Numbered from the stretch's first letter, positions 15,616 to 25,309 are shown. The stretch is 25,457 nt of DNA from Paulinella micropora (GCA_019918135.1 WBZZ01006560.1:72501-97957), one strand, 5' to 3'. Notes: generated by a model from the letters alone, not told the origin. Numbers and translations are program-made.

Positions 15616-16836
15616 ATGGAGGAGAGGAAACAGAAACCGAATGCTGGGCCTTCGCCTGCAAAGAAACAGCGGGTCGTTTCGCCGCCGACGGACTCAATAG
15701 TCTCTACTGTAGACACATGTACACTCAGTGTACCAGACTCTGTCTCACAGACACCCGAGATACCGGAAGACCCGGATACTCGAGAGGCTAAGCTAGAGAG
15801 GAAGGAGGAGGAACGAAAAGAGGACAAGGAACTTGAGCTTAGACTCAAAACCTTGGAACAAAAAATTCATGTGCTAGCGGCTAGTTTACACAGACCGGAC
15901 GCGCTATGCTACACTGACCTCTTTTGTGAAACTTTACAAACCACATTGAAAGTTGGTAATGATACGATGGCGAATATTAATATTGTCGGCCGGAAGTTTT
16001 TAAACGGTCACCGGGCATGGGTGGACAAAAACACTAGAAAAACAAAGGGGACCCTAAAAGGGGTAGGCAGCCGTACAGAAATTACGGGCATTGTCACATT
16101 AATTTTTAAATTGACATCCGGTCGAGTATATCGTGCGGACCTCTATGTTGTCCCCGATTACCACGGTTCAATCCTGCTGTCGTATGACCAATTGGCTACG
16201 ATGGGGGCTGTGATCGATTGCGCCGTACGGCGGGTAATTTATGGAGTGAAGAGAGGAGAGGAGGAGGATATTAATTCGATGACCGCTACTGACTCCTACG
16301 AGGCTTTTGAGCTGAGTCTAGCAACGGAGATAAAAAAGTTGGCCTTCGTACATGAGGTAACTGAAGCCTATGTGCACCCCTATGTCACAGTGCCGGACGA
16401 ACTGTCCTGGACCGACAATTGGGAGACGGAGATGCAGGCGTATACGGTTACGATTCCCGCATGGGACAAAAAGTCTATTGATGACTTAGTCGTAGCGCGT
16501 AATGAGGAGATAATATGTGTTGCGAAACAGTGCCCGTCGTTGGCCAGATTCGCAGAAGGTGGCGGTGCAGATGTCCATATTACTAATGGCTACTGTTACC
16601 ACGCGAAGGTGTCAGATGAGAAGAGAGAGGCGTTCGTGCCAAGGAGGAAGGGGCGTATCCCCGATACTCCAGCGGATGACATTAAAACTTTTATCACTAA
16701 CTTTTGGGGTGACGTGCCCACCTGGCCGCGCTCATTAACGGAAGTGAAAAGGTGTTTACGGACTCTGTTTGAGAGCAACAAGCCGTACTCTGTCATTCTG
16801 CCATACAATGAGAAGGCGATATGGCACAGGAGATAA
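15616..16836 (+). CDS. Retrotransposon Pol N-terminal part with retropepsin-like domain
   Basis: A 406-codon open frame from ATG 15616 (MEERKQKPNAGPSPAKKQ). After a coiled-coil-like charged stretch (REAKLERKEEERKEDKELEL), residues about 110-215 look like an aspartic protease fold: NDTMANINIVG where D-T/S-G-A is expected, then GIVTLIF, ADLYVVPD and ILLSYDQLATMGAVID, the usual ILLG-DxL motif and second strand. The catalytic triplet reads D-T-M (codons 15961-15969). About 190 residues beyond the protease are unassigned. The frame ends at TAA 16834-16836, overlapping the next frame by 16 bp. Confidence 0.75.
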   Translation: MEERKQKPNAGPSPAKKQRVVSPPTDSIVSTVDTCTLSVPDSVSQTPEIPEDPDTREAKLERKEEERKEDKELELRLKTLEQKIHVLAASLHRPDALCYTDLFCETLQTTLKVGNDTMANINIVGRKFLNGHRAWVDKNTRKTKGTLKGVGSRTEITGIVTLIFKLTSGRVYRADLYVVPDYHGSILLSYDQLATMGAVIDCAVRRVIYGVKRGEEEDINSMTATDSYEAFELSLATEIKKLAFVHEVTEAYVHPYVTVPDELSWTDNWETEMQAYTVTIPAWDKKSIDDLVVARNEEIICVAKQCPSLARFAEGGGADVHITNGYCYHAKVSDEKREAFVPRRKGRIPDTPADDIKTFITNFWGDVPTWPRSLTEVKRCLRTLFESNKPYSVILPYNEKAIWHRR

Positions 16837-17306
16837 GGGACCGGCTTATTGATCATCCTATACCGGTGCCCTCCCGCAAGCAACAATTAGTGGTGGCTTG
16901 TCGACTCGGGTCTCGTGAGCAGAGCAGTGCTTACAAGCAGAAGCTCAGAGCCCAGGACAAGTTGAAATTAATACCCCAAGCCTTCACATGCTTTGATGGT
17001 TTTTACACTTGTAAGGCGCCGATACAATACGCGAACCTTATTGATATGCTTGTCGGAAATGGCCATGATGATGAGCCGGACACAGTCACGTATGAAAGAA
17101 CGGGACTAGACGATTTGTCGGAGGAGGATATGAGTTTGGAGGAGGACTTAGCGCCCCTCAAGGAGCATAAGAAGATGTCGGAGGAAGATTTCCAAGCGGC
17201 GGCGCGGAAAATTTTAGAAGAAGGAGTGGGTTCGGAGAGAGAGAGAAGGCGTTTCTCAAAGCTAAGATGGAGGCGTACAGAGAAATTTTCGACCCTCCTC
17301 GGGTAG
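16821..17306 (+). CDS. Retrotransposon Pol segment between protease and RT
   Basis: A 161-codon frame starting at ATG 16821, overlapping the previous frame (-1 relation). It encodes MAQEIRDRLIDHPIPVPSRKQQ, later an acidic part (DDLSEEDMSLEEDLAPLKEH). The real frame leaves it in the (GA)n run at 17235-17246, where the 17267 frame extends upstream as EREKAFLKAKMEAYREIF. A 2-bp slippage there would join the two. No domain is recognised; position and charge suggest the linker N-terminal to RT. Confidence 0.6.
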   Translation: MAQEIRDRLIDHPIPVPSRKQQLVVACRLGSREQSSAYKQKLRAQDKLKLIPQAFTCFDGFYTCKAPIQYANLIDMLVGNGHDDEPDTVTYERTGLDDLSEEDMSLEEDLAPLKEHKKMSEEDFQAAARKILEEGVGSERERRRFSKLRWRRTEKFSTLLG

Positions 17307-19090
17307 GTGGTGTAAAGTCGGATGACTTCACTGCTGTCATTCACAAGATACCGGGTGCGGAGCCATCTCCGGCACCACGGAGGGCAAATTTGAGCATACG
17401 TGAGGCAAAAATAGCGGAGGAGAATGTGAGACAATTGCTCGATGAGGACTTTATTGAGAGATCTACATCTCCAATTGTCTCGCAACCGAAAATCGTCCCT
17501 AAGCCAGGAGGAGAATGGCGCTTGACGATCAATTATGCCCGTGTGAATAAGGTGCTAGAGGAAGAGAGAAATCCTCTGCCGACCTTAGAAGAAGGCAGAA
17601 GGGTGCTGCGGAATGCTAAATTCTATTCGGTCATTGACCTTAAGAACGGCTTCTGGCAGATACCACTGGACGAGAAATCCAGATGGCTGACTGCATTCGT
17701 TGTGGGTATGAAAATATACCAGTGGAAGGTGCTTCCTATGGGACTCAAACAGGCCCCGGGGCTCTTTCAGAAGGCGATGCAGAAGATGTTGAGCGGTCAA
17801 TATGACGACCAGTCGGAGGATGGTTTTATGAGAAGGAGAGGACAGAAAGCGGGAGAATATGCATTTTGCTACATCGATGACATCATCGTATACTCTAACA
17901 CAATGGAGGAGCATATCGATCATTTGTCAGACGTCTTCAGGCGCATCGGCGCTTTTGGCCTGAAATGCAACTTAAAGAAATGTCAACTCGCCAAGACAAG
18001 TGTGACGTATTTGGGTTACGAGATTTCTCATAATAGAGTCTCGATATCGCGCGAAAAGAGAGAGGAGATCGTGAGTAGACAGTTGCCAAGGAATCGCACG
18101 GAGTTACACTCTTTTCTTGCGATGGCACAGTACTACAGCCAGTTCATACCCGATTGGGGTGCAACTCGAGCTAAGTTGGAGAAAATGATTGATTTCGGAG
18201 ACTTTGAGAAGTGGGATGAGGAGGCTTTGCAGGCGTTTAATACGCTCAAAGATCTCATTTATAAAGATCCCAAGGACGGCGGATTAGTACTTATGATGCC
18301 CGACTTTACGAAGCCGTTCGTAGTCGACACAAATGCATCTAAGTTCGCGATCGGTGCGGTGCTGCAACAAGAAGATGAGGAGAAAAAGTTGCGCCCGATC
18401 ATGTTTATTAGTAGAAAGCTGTGTGCGGCGGAGCGAAATTACTGCACGCGACAGAGAGAGGCGTTAGCAGTAGTATGGGCTCTCAAGAGGCTCAGAGAAT
18501 ACCTATGGGGAGGACCTCTATTCACGGTTAGGACCGATCATCATAACCTTCTTTGGTTGATGAATCATGAACAAACCGGCCGTTTGGCGCGGTGGCAAGC
18601 TTTCTTGTCATGTTTCAATTTCACGATGGTCTATTTACCGGGAAAGCGAAACGTAGTCGCTGATAGCCTTTCCAGGCTAGAGTTTCAGTCAGAGGTGATG
18701 ATAGATCTGTCCACGGACAAGGTGTACGAGGTAAGCCACATAGAGACGATGCAGATGGCAAGAGGCGTTCGTTATGACCGCACGGGTCTACGATATAGTC
18801 CTCAAGGCCCGGATCATGGCATATGCTGTGAGGCACATGTTCTCGAAGACGCTGAGTGGTCTTATGAGGCATATGAGAACGCGAAGGAGAATATAAAAGA
18901 GGAGGAGGAGACGACTGAGGTCTGTACTGAACCTCCGCAGGAAAATCGAAGCGAGCTTGATGAAGACCCAGAAAGAGTAGGAGTAAGGTTGGAGGACGGT
19001 ACTGTCCATATCGCCTCGCCTACCGCATGGAGGCAACAACAGGCGACGGATCCGGAGTTCAAGGCTCATAACGTTATACAAGAGCCCTAA
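17267..19090 (+). CDS. Retrotransposon reverse transcriptase and RNase H
   Basis: 607 codons, the longest intact piece of Pol; copies element RNA into DNA in the particle. RT landmarks in order: SQPKIVPKPGGEWRLTINYA; FYSVIDLKNGFWQIPLD (first catalytic Asp); LPMGLKQAPGLFQ; AFCYIDDIIVYSN with catalytic YIDD at 17870-17881; LKCNLKKCQ; and FLAMAQYYSQFIPDW. RNase H landmarks: KPFVVDTNASKFAIGAVLQQ, QREALAVVWALKRLREYLWG, VRTDHHNLLWLM and RNVVADSLSR. The RT-to-RNase H connection is the standard Ty3/Gypsy one. A tail of about 130 residues runs to TAA 19088-19090, where the frame changes towards integrase. Confidence 0.95.
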   Translation: MEAYREIFDPPRVGGVKSDDFTAVIHKIPGAEPSPAPRRANLSIREAKIAEENVRQLLDEDFIERSTSPIVSQPKIVPKPGGEWRLTINYARVNKVLEEERNPLPTLEEGRRVLRNAKFYSVIDLKNGFWQIPLDEKSRWLTAFVVGMKIYQWKVLPMGLKQAPGLFQKAMQKMLSGQYDDQSEDGFMRRRGQKAGEYAFCYIDDIIVYSNTMEEHIDHLSDVFRRIGAFGLKCNLKKCQLAKTSVTYLGYEISHNRVSISREKREEIVSRQLPRNRTELHSFLAMAQYYSQFIPDWGATRAKLEKMIDFGDFEKWDEEALQAFNTLKDLIYKDPKDGGLVLMMPDFTKPFVVDTNASKFAIGAVLQQEDEEKKLRPIMFISRKLCAAERNYCTRQREALAVVWALKRLREYLWGGPLFTVRTDHHNLLWLMNHEQTGRLARWQAFLSCFNFTMVYLPGKRNVVADSLSRLEFQSEVMIDLSTDKVYEVSHIETMQMARGVRYDRTGLRYSPQGPDHGICCEAHVLEDAEWSYEAYENAKENIKEEEETTEVCTEPPQENRSELDEDPERVGVRLEDGTVHIASPTAWRQQQATDPEFKAHNVIQEP

Positions 19091-19091
19091 T

Positions 19092-20821
19092 GAGCTTAAA
19101 AAGACTCCGCAGATCAAAGATCAGATGAAGGAGATGGCGTGGAGAGATGGGCTATTGTGGTACAAGGGCCAGCACGGCAAATTTGCGTCACAGCCGGATA
19201 AATGGATTCTCTGGGTACCAGAGAAGTTGAGGCGCTTTATATATGTCGCTGCCCATAACTGCCCCTTGCTGGCACATCCGGGTCGACAAAGAACCCATTG
19301 GTTCATAGCGAGGCGATTTTGGTGGAAGGGGATGAAGGAGGAGATAGACAGAGAAGTGGACGCATGCATCCCATGCAAGACCACAAAGACACCGCTGAAG
19401 GCGAATTTTGGCCTGATCGGTACATTCCTTTACACGCCGGGATGTTTGAATTCTTACACATCGATCATGTGGGACCTTTCCCCGAATCGGCCGAACGGTA
19501 CAGATACCCTTTTACTGCCATTGATCGAGCCACCAATTATGTGTGGGTTGTTCCTGTTAAGGAAGTTACAGGCAAGATAACTGCGGAGGCTCTGATCGAC
19601 AGGATCGTCTCGCAGATCGGAGTGCCTAGAAAGATATGTTCTGATCGAGGTTCTGACTTTAATAATGAAGTCATCGACAGACTATCTAAGTACTACGGGA
19701 TGAAATGGCAATATGTTACTGCCTATAACCCGAGAGCGAATGGCAAGATCGAGCGGGTACATAGACCCCTCAAAGCCTCGCTTAAGATGTACTGTATGAA
19801 GAAGGAGAATCAGAGAGCCTGGGTGGAGGCAGCACCTTCATTTGCCTTTGCAATGAACTGTCTACCCTCATCGGCACTAGGAGGAGCCAGAAGCTCAGTC
19901 TCGCCATATCAATTGGTTTACGGCCGAGAGCCTAGTATCCCAACCTCGCTTCTGCACCCAAAGGATATTTGGGCAGATGAGGATGAGTTGTTCGGGATGA
20001 GACTAAGAGCGAAAATGGAGGCGGAGCAAATAGTTGCGGCGCACAGGGAGGCGGAGCGCAGAAAGACTGATGCACAAGGAGTGCGACAAGCGCACTTAGA
20101 TCAAGTCCGTTTCCAGGTTGGGGATATTGTACTCCTGTACCATCCTCAAGTACCCAAGGGGGTTAGCTCTAAGCTGTTTACCCACTGGAAAGGACCATAC
20201 CAGATCATGGATCAGATGGGACCTCTGAACTATAAGATCAGGGGTAGAGGGAAGGTGCAAATCGTGAATGTTCGAAGGCTGATCAAATATGACCCCTTCT
20301 TACTTGAGGATGAATCCGTTGAGGAGGCGTTGAAACGGATGAAGGAGGATTTCAAAGAGGTACCGCCTATCAATAAGGAGGATACCTTAGAAGAGGAAAA
20401 TGCCTATCGGGCACCAGTCTCGGAGAAGGAGGAGACCGAGAAGGAGAGTAAGAAAGGCTCAAACCGCAAAAGCGCGGCAGGGACTCAGTCTAAAGCCCCC
20501 ATAGTCCGCGGCGGTACGAAGGAGAAGTTCACGGAGGCGCAGATGACGACAGCGCAAAACAATCTTATTTTTGACCAACCGAGGAAGGTGGCGAGGTCGA
20601 CGCGAGCGGCGGATGTTCATGGAGAAGGAGGGGAGAAAGACACTAACCCAAACGCGGGTAATGTGGACATTCGCCATGCGCGGTGGAAGGAAGGCGAGGC
20701 GATAGCGACCATCAAGTGGGTCCAAGACGCTTTTTATCTGATGCGACCGGCAGAACCTCATGTTGCCGATGACACTCTCTCAGATCTTTATCTCATGCAC
20801 GGACATCGAAGAGATCCTTAG
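19092..20821 (+). pseudogene. Retrotransposon integrase, frame broken near 19405
   Basis: Inserts element DNA into the genome. The N-terminal part is in the 19125 frame, which is open from NELKKTPQIKDQMK: a zinc-binding HHCC domain (HNCPLLAHPGRQRTHW...CIPC, about 19257-19378). Near 19400-19410 the frame shifts; the rest is in the frame ending at TAG 20819-20821. Core: FLHIDHVGPFP (Asp codon 19463), CSDRGSDFNNE (Asp 19643) and GKIERVHRP (Glu 19751), with 35 residues between the last two, so D,D-35-E is intact. A GPY/F-type C-terminal domain follows (VGDIVLLYHP...HWKGPYQIMDQ, about 20120-20215), then a long charged tail. No chromodomain was recognised. Confidence 0.9.
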
Positions 20822-20862
20822 CAGCAAAAACAATACAACCGGTACTCCATTTCTGGAGAAGC

Positions 20863-21147
20863 ATGGACCCTGTTGAGGATCCAAAAGCTAGACAATATTT
20901 ACCGGTATACAAAGACGCAAAAGATCTCGAGACTTGGGATGGTACTATTACCCCTCGAGATAAAGACCACACTGCGTGGACTATTCAGTCACTGCCTAGG
21001 GGAGTGCTGGACATCCCTTTTGACTTATCATTGGGCGCCATCCCGAACGGAATTTGGGACAGTCTTGAGGAGTCGAAGTTTGACTTGACTTTTGTTGGCG
21101 GCCCGCCACCTGGCAAAGAAGTTCGCGCAAGGCGACGAACGCAGTAA
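20863..21147 (+). CDS. Small ORF downstream of integrase, unknown function
   Basis: 94 codons from ATG 20863 (MDPVEDPKARQYLPVYKDAK) to TAA, 41 bp after the integrase stop and in another frame. The composition is that of an ordinary soluble acidic protein (DLETWDGTITPRDKDHTAW, LPRGVLDIPFDLSLGAIPNG) ending in a basic tail, RARRRTQ. There is no transmembrane segment or signal peptide, so it is not an envelope protein. It could be a separate accessory ORF, or the C-terminal end of Pol detached by another frame break. Not recognised. Confidence 0.45.
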   Translation: MDPVEDPKARQYLPVYKDAKDLETWDGTITPRDKDHTAWTIQSLPRGVLDIPFDLSLGAIPNGIWDSLEESKFDLTFVGGPPPGKEVRARRRTQ

Positions 21148-22160
21148 GTGACAATTTTCTTTTATCACGCGTCGGACATTGAGCGACCGCATGTGGATTA
21201 ATTTCATATTACCCATGCCAGATCATGTCTTATTGAAATAATTTTTTACCATTGTTGTTACTTGGCATTTCTATCGCAACATATGAGTGCGAAGGTCAAT
21301 CGGCAAATTGATACGGCACCGTATAAGGGGATCGCTGGTGAGTTTAACGATGGTGTTCCTGGTACAACCCTGCAACAAGTACTCAGGGTGATGTTCTCAA
21401 AAATGTTCTCCTGGTAGACATTAAATATTTTTCTTTGGATATACTCAAAATCGTCATACCAGTGCACGGTCCGTCTCTACTTGTGTCGGCATATCGCATG
21501 GTCGGGCTCACTCACCCCGGCTTTGGATATAGTTATTAGGACTGGCCCCATATGTAGTTAGCTGCCCATCAAAAGTCTAATAAATGACAGTTTAATTTTC
21601 ACTTAATTTCAAGGTACGATTTCATTTATTTAAGTGATTACTTTGAATTCTACATTTTAAAAAATAAATTGAGATATGATGGTTCTTGCGTTGTAAGCGT
21701 TCTTGCATCCAACCAGTAACTTTTTTGCTACTCCCTCCGGCCCGCACATTTTTGAGCGTGAAGTTTCACGATTGCCTAGGAAATTCTACGGGTTTTTTGG
21801 TTGAGCTGGGGAAATGTTTTTTTTACACTGGGGAAAATTTTTTTTCACTGGAAAAATAGTGTCAGAGGCCTATACACACAGCTAGTTTCTGATGTGTAAG
21901 GAACACATAATGAATGAAGAACGTAAGAATTTAGTTCACTGAGTTTCAAGGAACATATGTATATACTTTCATTAAAATAGCATTTGTATATACTGAGCAA
22001 TTTCAAAGTGAAAACCGGTCGTAATGAATCAAAGCAAAATAAAAAAATCGTCATAGAAGCTGTATTATTCATTAAATGTTGCTGGAAAGTAGTTAATTCA
22101 ACTCCTATGTTCACTAGTTGAACATTCCTGACTTTTTGTGGCTTATTTTTTTGTGTGTCT

Positions 22161-22513
22161 AAAAATATAAAGTCAGACATTTTTTGAAGCATGAAACTCG
22201 AGAAGGCAGTGACCTTGTGTGCATTTCAGGAGGTCTGTGCACATATTCTGAGGCTTGGAATAGCATCACAATAAACAAAAACATCATTTTCAACAATAAA
22301 ATTGAAAGAAGCGATGCGCTCTCATCGATTTTTAAAAAATATAAAGTCAGACGTTTTTGAAGCATGAAACTCGAGAAGGCAGTGACCTTGTATGCATTTC
22401 AGGAGGTCTGTGCACATGTTCTGAGGCTTGGAATAGCATCACAATAAACAAAAACATCATTTTCAACAATAAAATTGAAAGGAGCGATGCGCTCAGCTCT
22501 TATCGATTTTCAA
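22161..22513. repeat. Tandem duplication, 174-bp unit
   Basis: Copy 1 (22161-22334) and copy 2 (22335-about 22513) share AAAAATATAAAGTCAGAC, GAAGCATGAAACTCGAGAAG, CAGGAGGTCTGTGCACAT and CAACAATAAAATTGAAA with only a handful of substitutions and a short insertion near the end of copy 2 (AGCTCT after GCGCTC). The close similarity shows a recent duplication. Confidence 0.95.
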
Positions 22514-23696
22514 AGTGATGTTTTGGTCAATACCATCGAAAAATCGCTGTGTGAAATCTCATTGTGTATTCAAATTACCAAGGACAGGCTTTGTGAATTT
22601 ACGTGTATTAAGTATACAAACAGATTTAGACATTCTATAGTCCTATACAAACTGATTTCTAATCACAAAACATAACTTTCCATTTTTTCATTGTAAAAAA
22701 ATACCACCAAATACCAAGTAAGTTTGTCGTACAGAAGAGGAATTTTATTGAACAAATTTATACAAGTGTTCTTGAACTAGTATCCTATTGAACTATCAAA
22801 GCGAAGACCACCAAAGATACAAGGAGCTACAAAAATCAACAACGAAAACGAGTGCACAGACACCATTTTTGACATGGGAAATTTCACGACCTCTTCCAAA
22901 AATCAACACCGCAAAAATCGGGTTACTGTCGTATAAAAAAGTGAGAGCCGGCTTGAACAACATGCATTGTTCATGTCAAAAAGGGGCTGCGATCTAATTC
23001 TGAACCAGAAGGTTTTATAACATTTCAAATATACAATATAAAAGAAAAAAATCCAATCTATTCCCCACAGTAATTTTCAGCGACTTTAATTAACATCGCT
23101 CATAGTGGTTTTTTTCAAAAAACTTCCTCAATCAGAACGTGTTGTATTTGACCACAAAGATGTGCAGTCAAGAAGTGACATATCATTGTTTTTTTTATAG
23201 TGGGGAATAGTTCAAGACATGTATAATTAATTTTTGAAAACAGTTTGAACACATCTATTTTAGTTTAAACGCAGATTTGCGCCCCGATTTCACTGCATTT
23301 ATTTACATGCTAACTACATATGCCCCTAGTACTATATTAAGATAACCGATTGTATACAAGGGTATGTTATTAAAAGACAATGTATTTACTGATCGTAAAT
23401 GTTTTTGAAGGAGGAGAAAAATTATAATGCTGCTCTTATTTTTTAAATAGTAATACTATCGTTCTTGACATACTGCCTCGGAATTAAGTTACGGACAACG
23501 AGTGGGGAAGGAGGAGTTTTTTATTTACAAAGACGAGGCTAGAGATTTATCGTTGATTAGTGCCTGGCGTATGCGTTTTATACATCGAATGCACCGTCTA
23601 TCAGTGGGTTAATGCACTTAGTTGCAACACCCCGTAGCGTTGGTGCAGAAAAGAAATCAGCAATTACATGACGAAAATATTGCATATTTCCGTCAT

Positions 23697-23711
23697 AAAA
23701 ATGGGAAGGGG
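23697..23711 (+). promoter_or_regulatory. Polypurine tract
   Basis: AAAAATGGGAAGGGG followed by TAC and then the 3' LTR TGTA. A purine run immediately upstream of the 3' LTR is the primer site for plus-strand DNA synthesis in LTR retrotransposons; a single T interrupts this one. Confidence 0.75.
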
Positions 23712-23714
23712 TAC

Positions 23715-23963
23715 TGTAGGCATCACCCCCCGGATAGCCGGTAAAAAGTACACTTTTTTTGGTGTCAGGTGCACCTAGTTTCTTCCCATTATTTCAATAT
23801 CGTTTGGCCGGATTTGACCTAATGCCATTTTAACCTTGGTCTGTTGCCGCTTTCTTTTGTGCGGTTTCACTGAGCTAATATAACGAGACATCATTCTCCT
23901 TTGGGGATTTGTGTTTGGTTGTATTACCGACTTTTTAACGAGCTATCTTCGGGGATTTTAACA
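23715..23963 (+). repeat. 3' LTR, 249 bp
   Basis: Begins TGTAGGCATC and ends TTTTAACA, so it has canonical TG...CA ends. Its length is identical to the 5' LTR and it differs by 7 substitutions and no indels. It is followed at once by the CCAG target duplication (23964-23967). Confidence 0.95.
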
Positions 23964-23967
23964 CCAG
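23964..23967. repeat. Target-site duplication CCAG, right copy
   Basis: Matches 12028-12031 on the other side of the element. Confidence 0.8.
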
Positions 23968-24111
23968 TACTCAGCACAGTTGGAAGATTCTCAAGTTTGC
24001 TTAGTCTTTTATTGATGTTGCAAAAATTAAACTTGATTCTCTAGTTTGGTACAGCTGCATGCTGTGCTTTTTTTCTTGTGCACTAGCGGCCCTTCTGCAG
24101 AAGCCGCGTAG

Positions 24112-24474
24112 TACTATCACAGTACCGACGGAGGCTCAGAGCCGCAAGAACAGGAACAAGGGGGAGGTCAGGGGAGCGAGGGTGACGACGGGCAGGGGCA
24201 CGACGTATTGATAGATGAAGGTTTTGTGAGTGAAGACGATGTCTCAGACGAAGTGAGTGGCTATGAAGAAGAGGAAGTAGCAACGGGTGTCGAGAGTGAG
24301 GAGGGGGAATCCTTACCTGCGAGTAAGTTTAAAGACAGCAAGGAACTTGAATGGAAGGGGGAGAACTTACTTTCCAGGGCGGGGTCTGACGACCCCGACT
24401 CTCCACGTGGGGGGGGGGGGGGGGGGGGGGGAAGCTTTACGCACTGGCTTCAGTGTTCAGGCGAGCTTTGAGGT
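24112..24474 (+). CDS. Candidate exon of an acidic, disordered protein, unknown
   Basis: Open in one frame from just after CGTAG (possible acceptor at 24111, behind a T-rich stretch and CTTCTGCAG) to the poly-G run. It reads YYHSTDGGSEPQEQEQGGG..., then DEGFVSEDDVSDEVSGYEEEE and ESEEGESLPAS. A strong donor consensus, GCGA|GTAAGT, occurs at 24323 and an acceptor TTTCCAG at 24377, so a short intron is possible. The bias towards Asp, Glu, Gly and Ser with little repeat structure suggests real coding sequence, but no start codon or domain is seen. Beyond 24409 the frame enters a G23 run. Confidence 0.35.
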
Positions 24475-24500
24475 GCTTGATGCAGTGCATCCTTTGTTTT

Positions 24501-24551
<51 letters not shown>

Positions 24552-24689
24552 GCAAGCACTGTTTGAATGGAATACTTGCCACTCGTAGAGCTGAGTGTGA
24601 AGCAGAAGAGATAAAATGGAAGATGTATCAAGAGATACAAAAAGAGAAAACATGAAGTGTAAAGAATAGAAAAAAAAAAAAAAAAAAAA
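24409..24689. repeat. Homopolymers G23, T47 and A20
   Basis: Runs of G (24409-24431), T (24503-24549) and A (24670-24689) within 280 bp. Lengths of such runs are unreliable in most assemblies. Confidence 0.9.
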
Positions 24690-24985
24690 GCAGTCACCCT
24701 TTGCCTTTTTGATGTCATTCAGCTAACTTAAACCTTTCTCTTAAAGGCTTCAAGTTTCCTCGCTCACGATTTGCAAGAATTTAAAATTCATTAGTATTCC
24801 ACGTGACCGGGGTTGTGTGTGGATCGTTGACAAAGAACCGTAGCTGTTGCATGATAATGTAACCGATATTGCAGTGGAGGGCATTCAAACCATATGGGTA
24901 TAGAGGAGGTACTGGCTAGTACAACATAGCAAGGATTTAGGAGCATGTTGCAAACTGCGACAATTTAAGCTATATACACCCAAAT
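24690..24985. other. Intergenic stretch, nothing recognised
   Basis: About 300 bp of unique sequence between the poly-A run and the terminal microsatellite. No ORF, RNA gene or repeat could be supported. Confidence 0.5.
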
Positions 24986-25309
24986 AATTATGCATGCATG
25001 CATGTATGTATGCAAAGTATGTATGTATGCATGTCCATGCATGCATGTATGTATGTATGTATGTATGTATGACATATGTATGTATGTGTGTGTGTGGTGT
25101 ATGTATGTATGTATGTATGTATGTATGTATGTATGTATGTATGATGTAAGTATGTATGTATGTATGTATGTATGTATAATATATGTACACATGTATGTAT
25201 GTATGTATGTATGGAAGTATGTATGTATGTATGACATATGTATGTATGTATGTATGTATAACTGCATGCAGGCATGTATGGATATGTTTGCATGCATGAT
25301 TACATACAA

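Larger units (their letters stand above)
21148..23714 (+). other. Non-coding 3' region of the retrotransposon
   Basis: About 2.57 kb of AT-rich sequence with no convincing ORF on either strand. It contains TA + CTCCCTCCGG at 21729-21740 (resembling a Stowaway-type element end), a 174-bp tandem duplication at 22161-22513, an 11-bp inverted repeat (23058-23068 / 23200-23210) and the polypurine tract at the end. It may hold nested, decayed insertions or replication and packaging signals. Confidence 0.6.
12032..23963 (+). mobile_element. Ty3/Gypsy-type LTR retrotransposon, full length, coding-defective
   Basis: An 11,932-bp element: two 249-bp LTRs, 4-bp CCAG duplication, PBS candidate right after the 5' LTR, polypurine tract right before the 3' LTR. 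The internal order Gag, protease, RT, RNase H, integrase defines the Ty3/Gypsy (Metaviridae-type) arrangement. The LTRs differ at 7 of 249 positions (substitutions only), so insertion is fairly recent. The coding region nonetheless has one in-frame stop and about seven frame changes, so this copy should not be autonomous unless some are assembly errors. Only about 7.8 kb codes; a 780-bp leader and about 2.5 kb before the 3' LTR are non-coding. Confidence 0.95.

Noticed and set aside
20863..21147. Envelope gene
   Set aside because: Position would fit, but there is no signal peptide, transmembrane segment or glycoprotein-like feature.
21845..22192. Reverse-strand 115-residue frame in the retrotransposon tail
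   Set aside because: AT-rich, no motif, overlaps the tandem duplication and is not preserved in the second copy.
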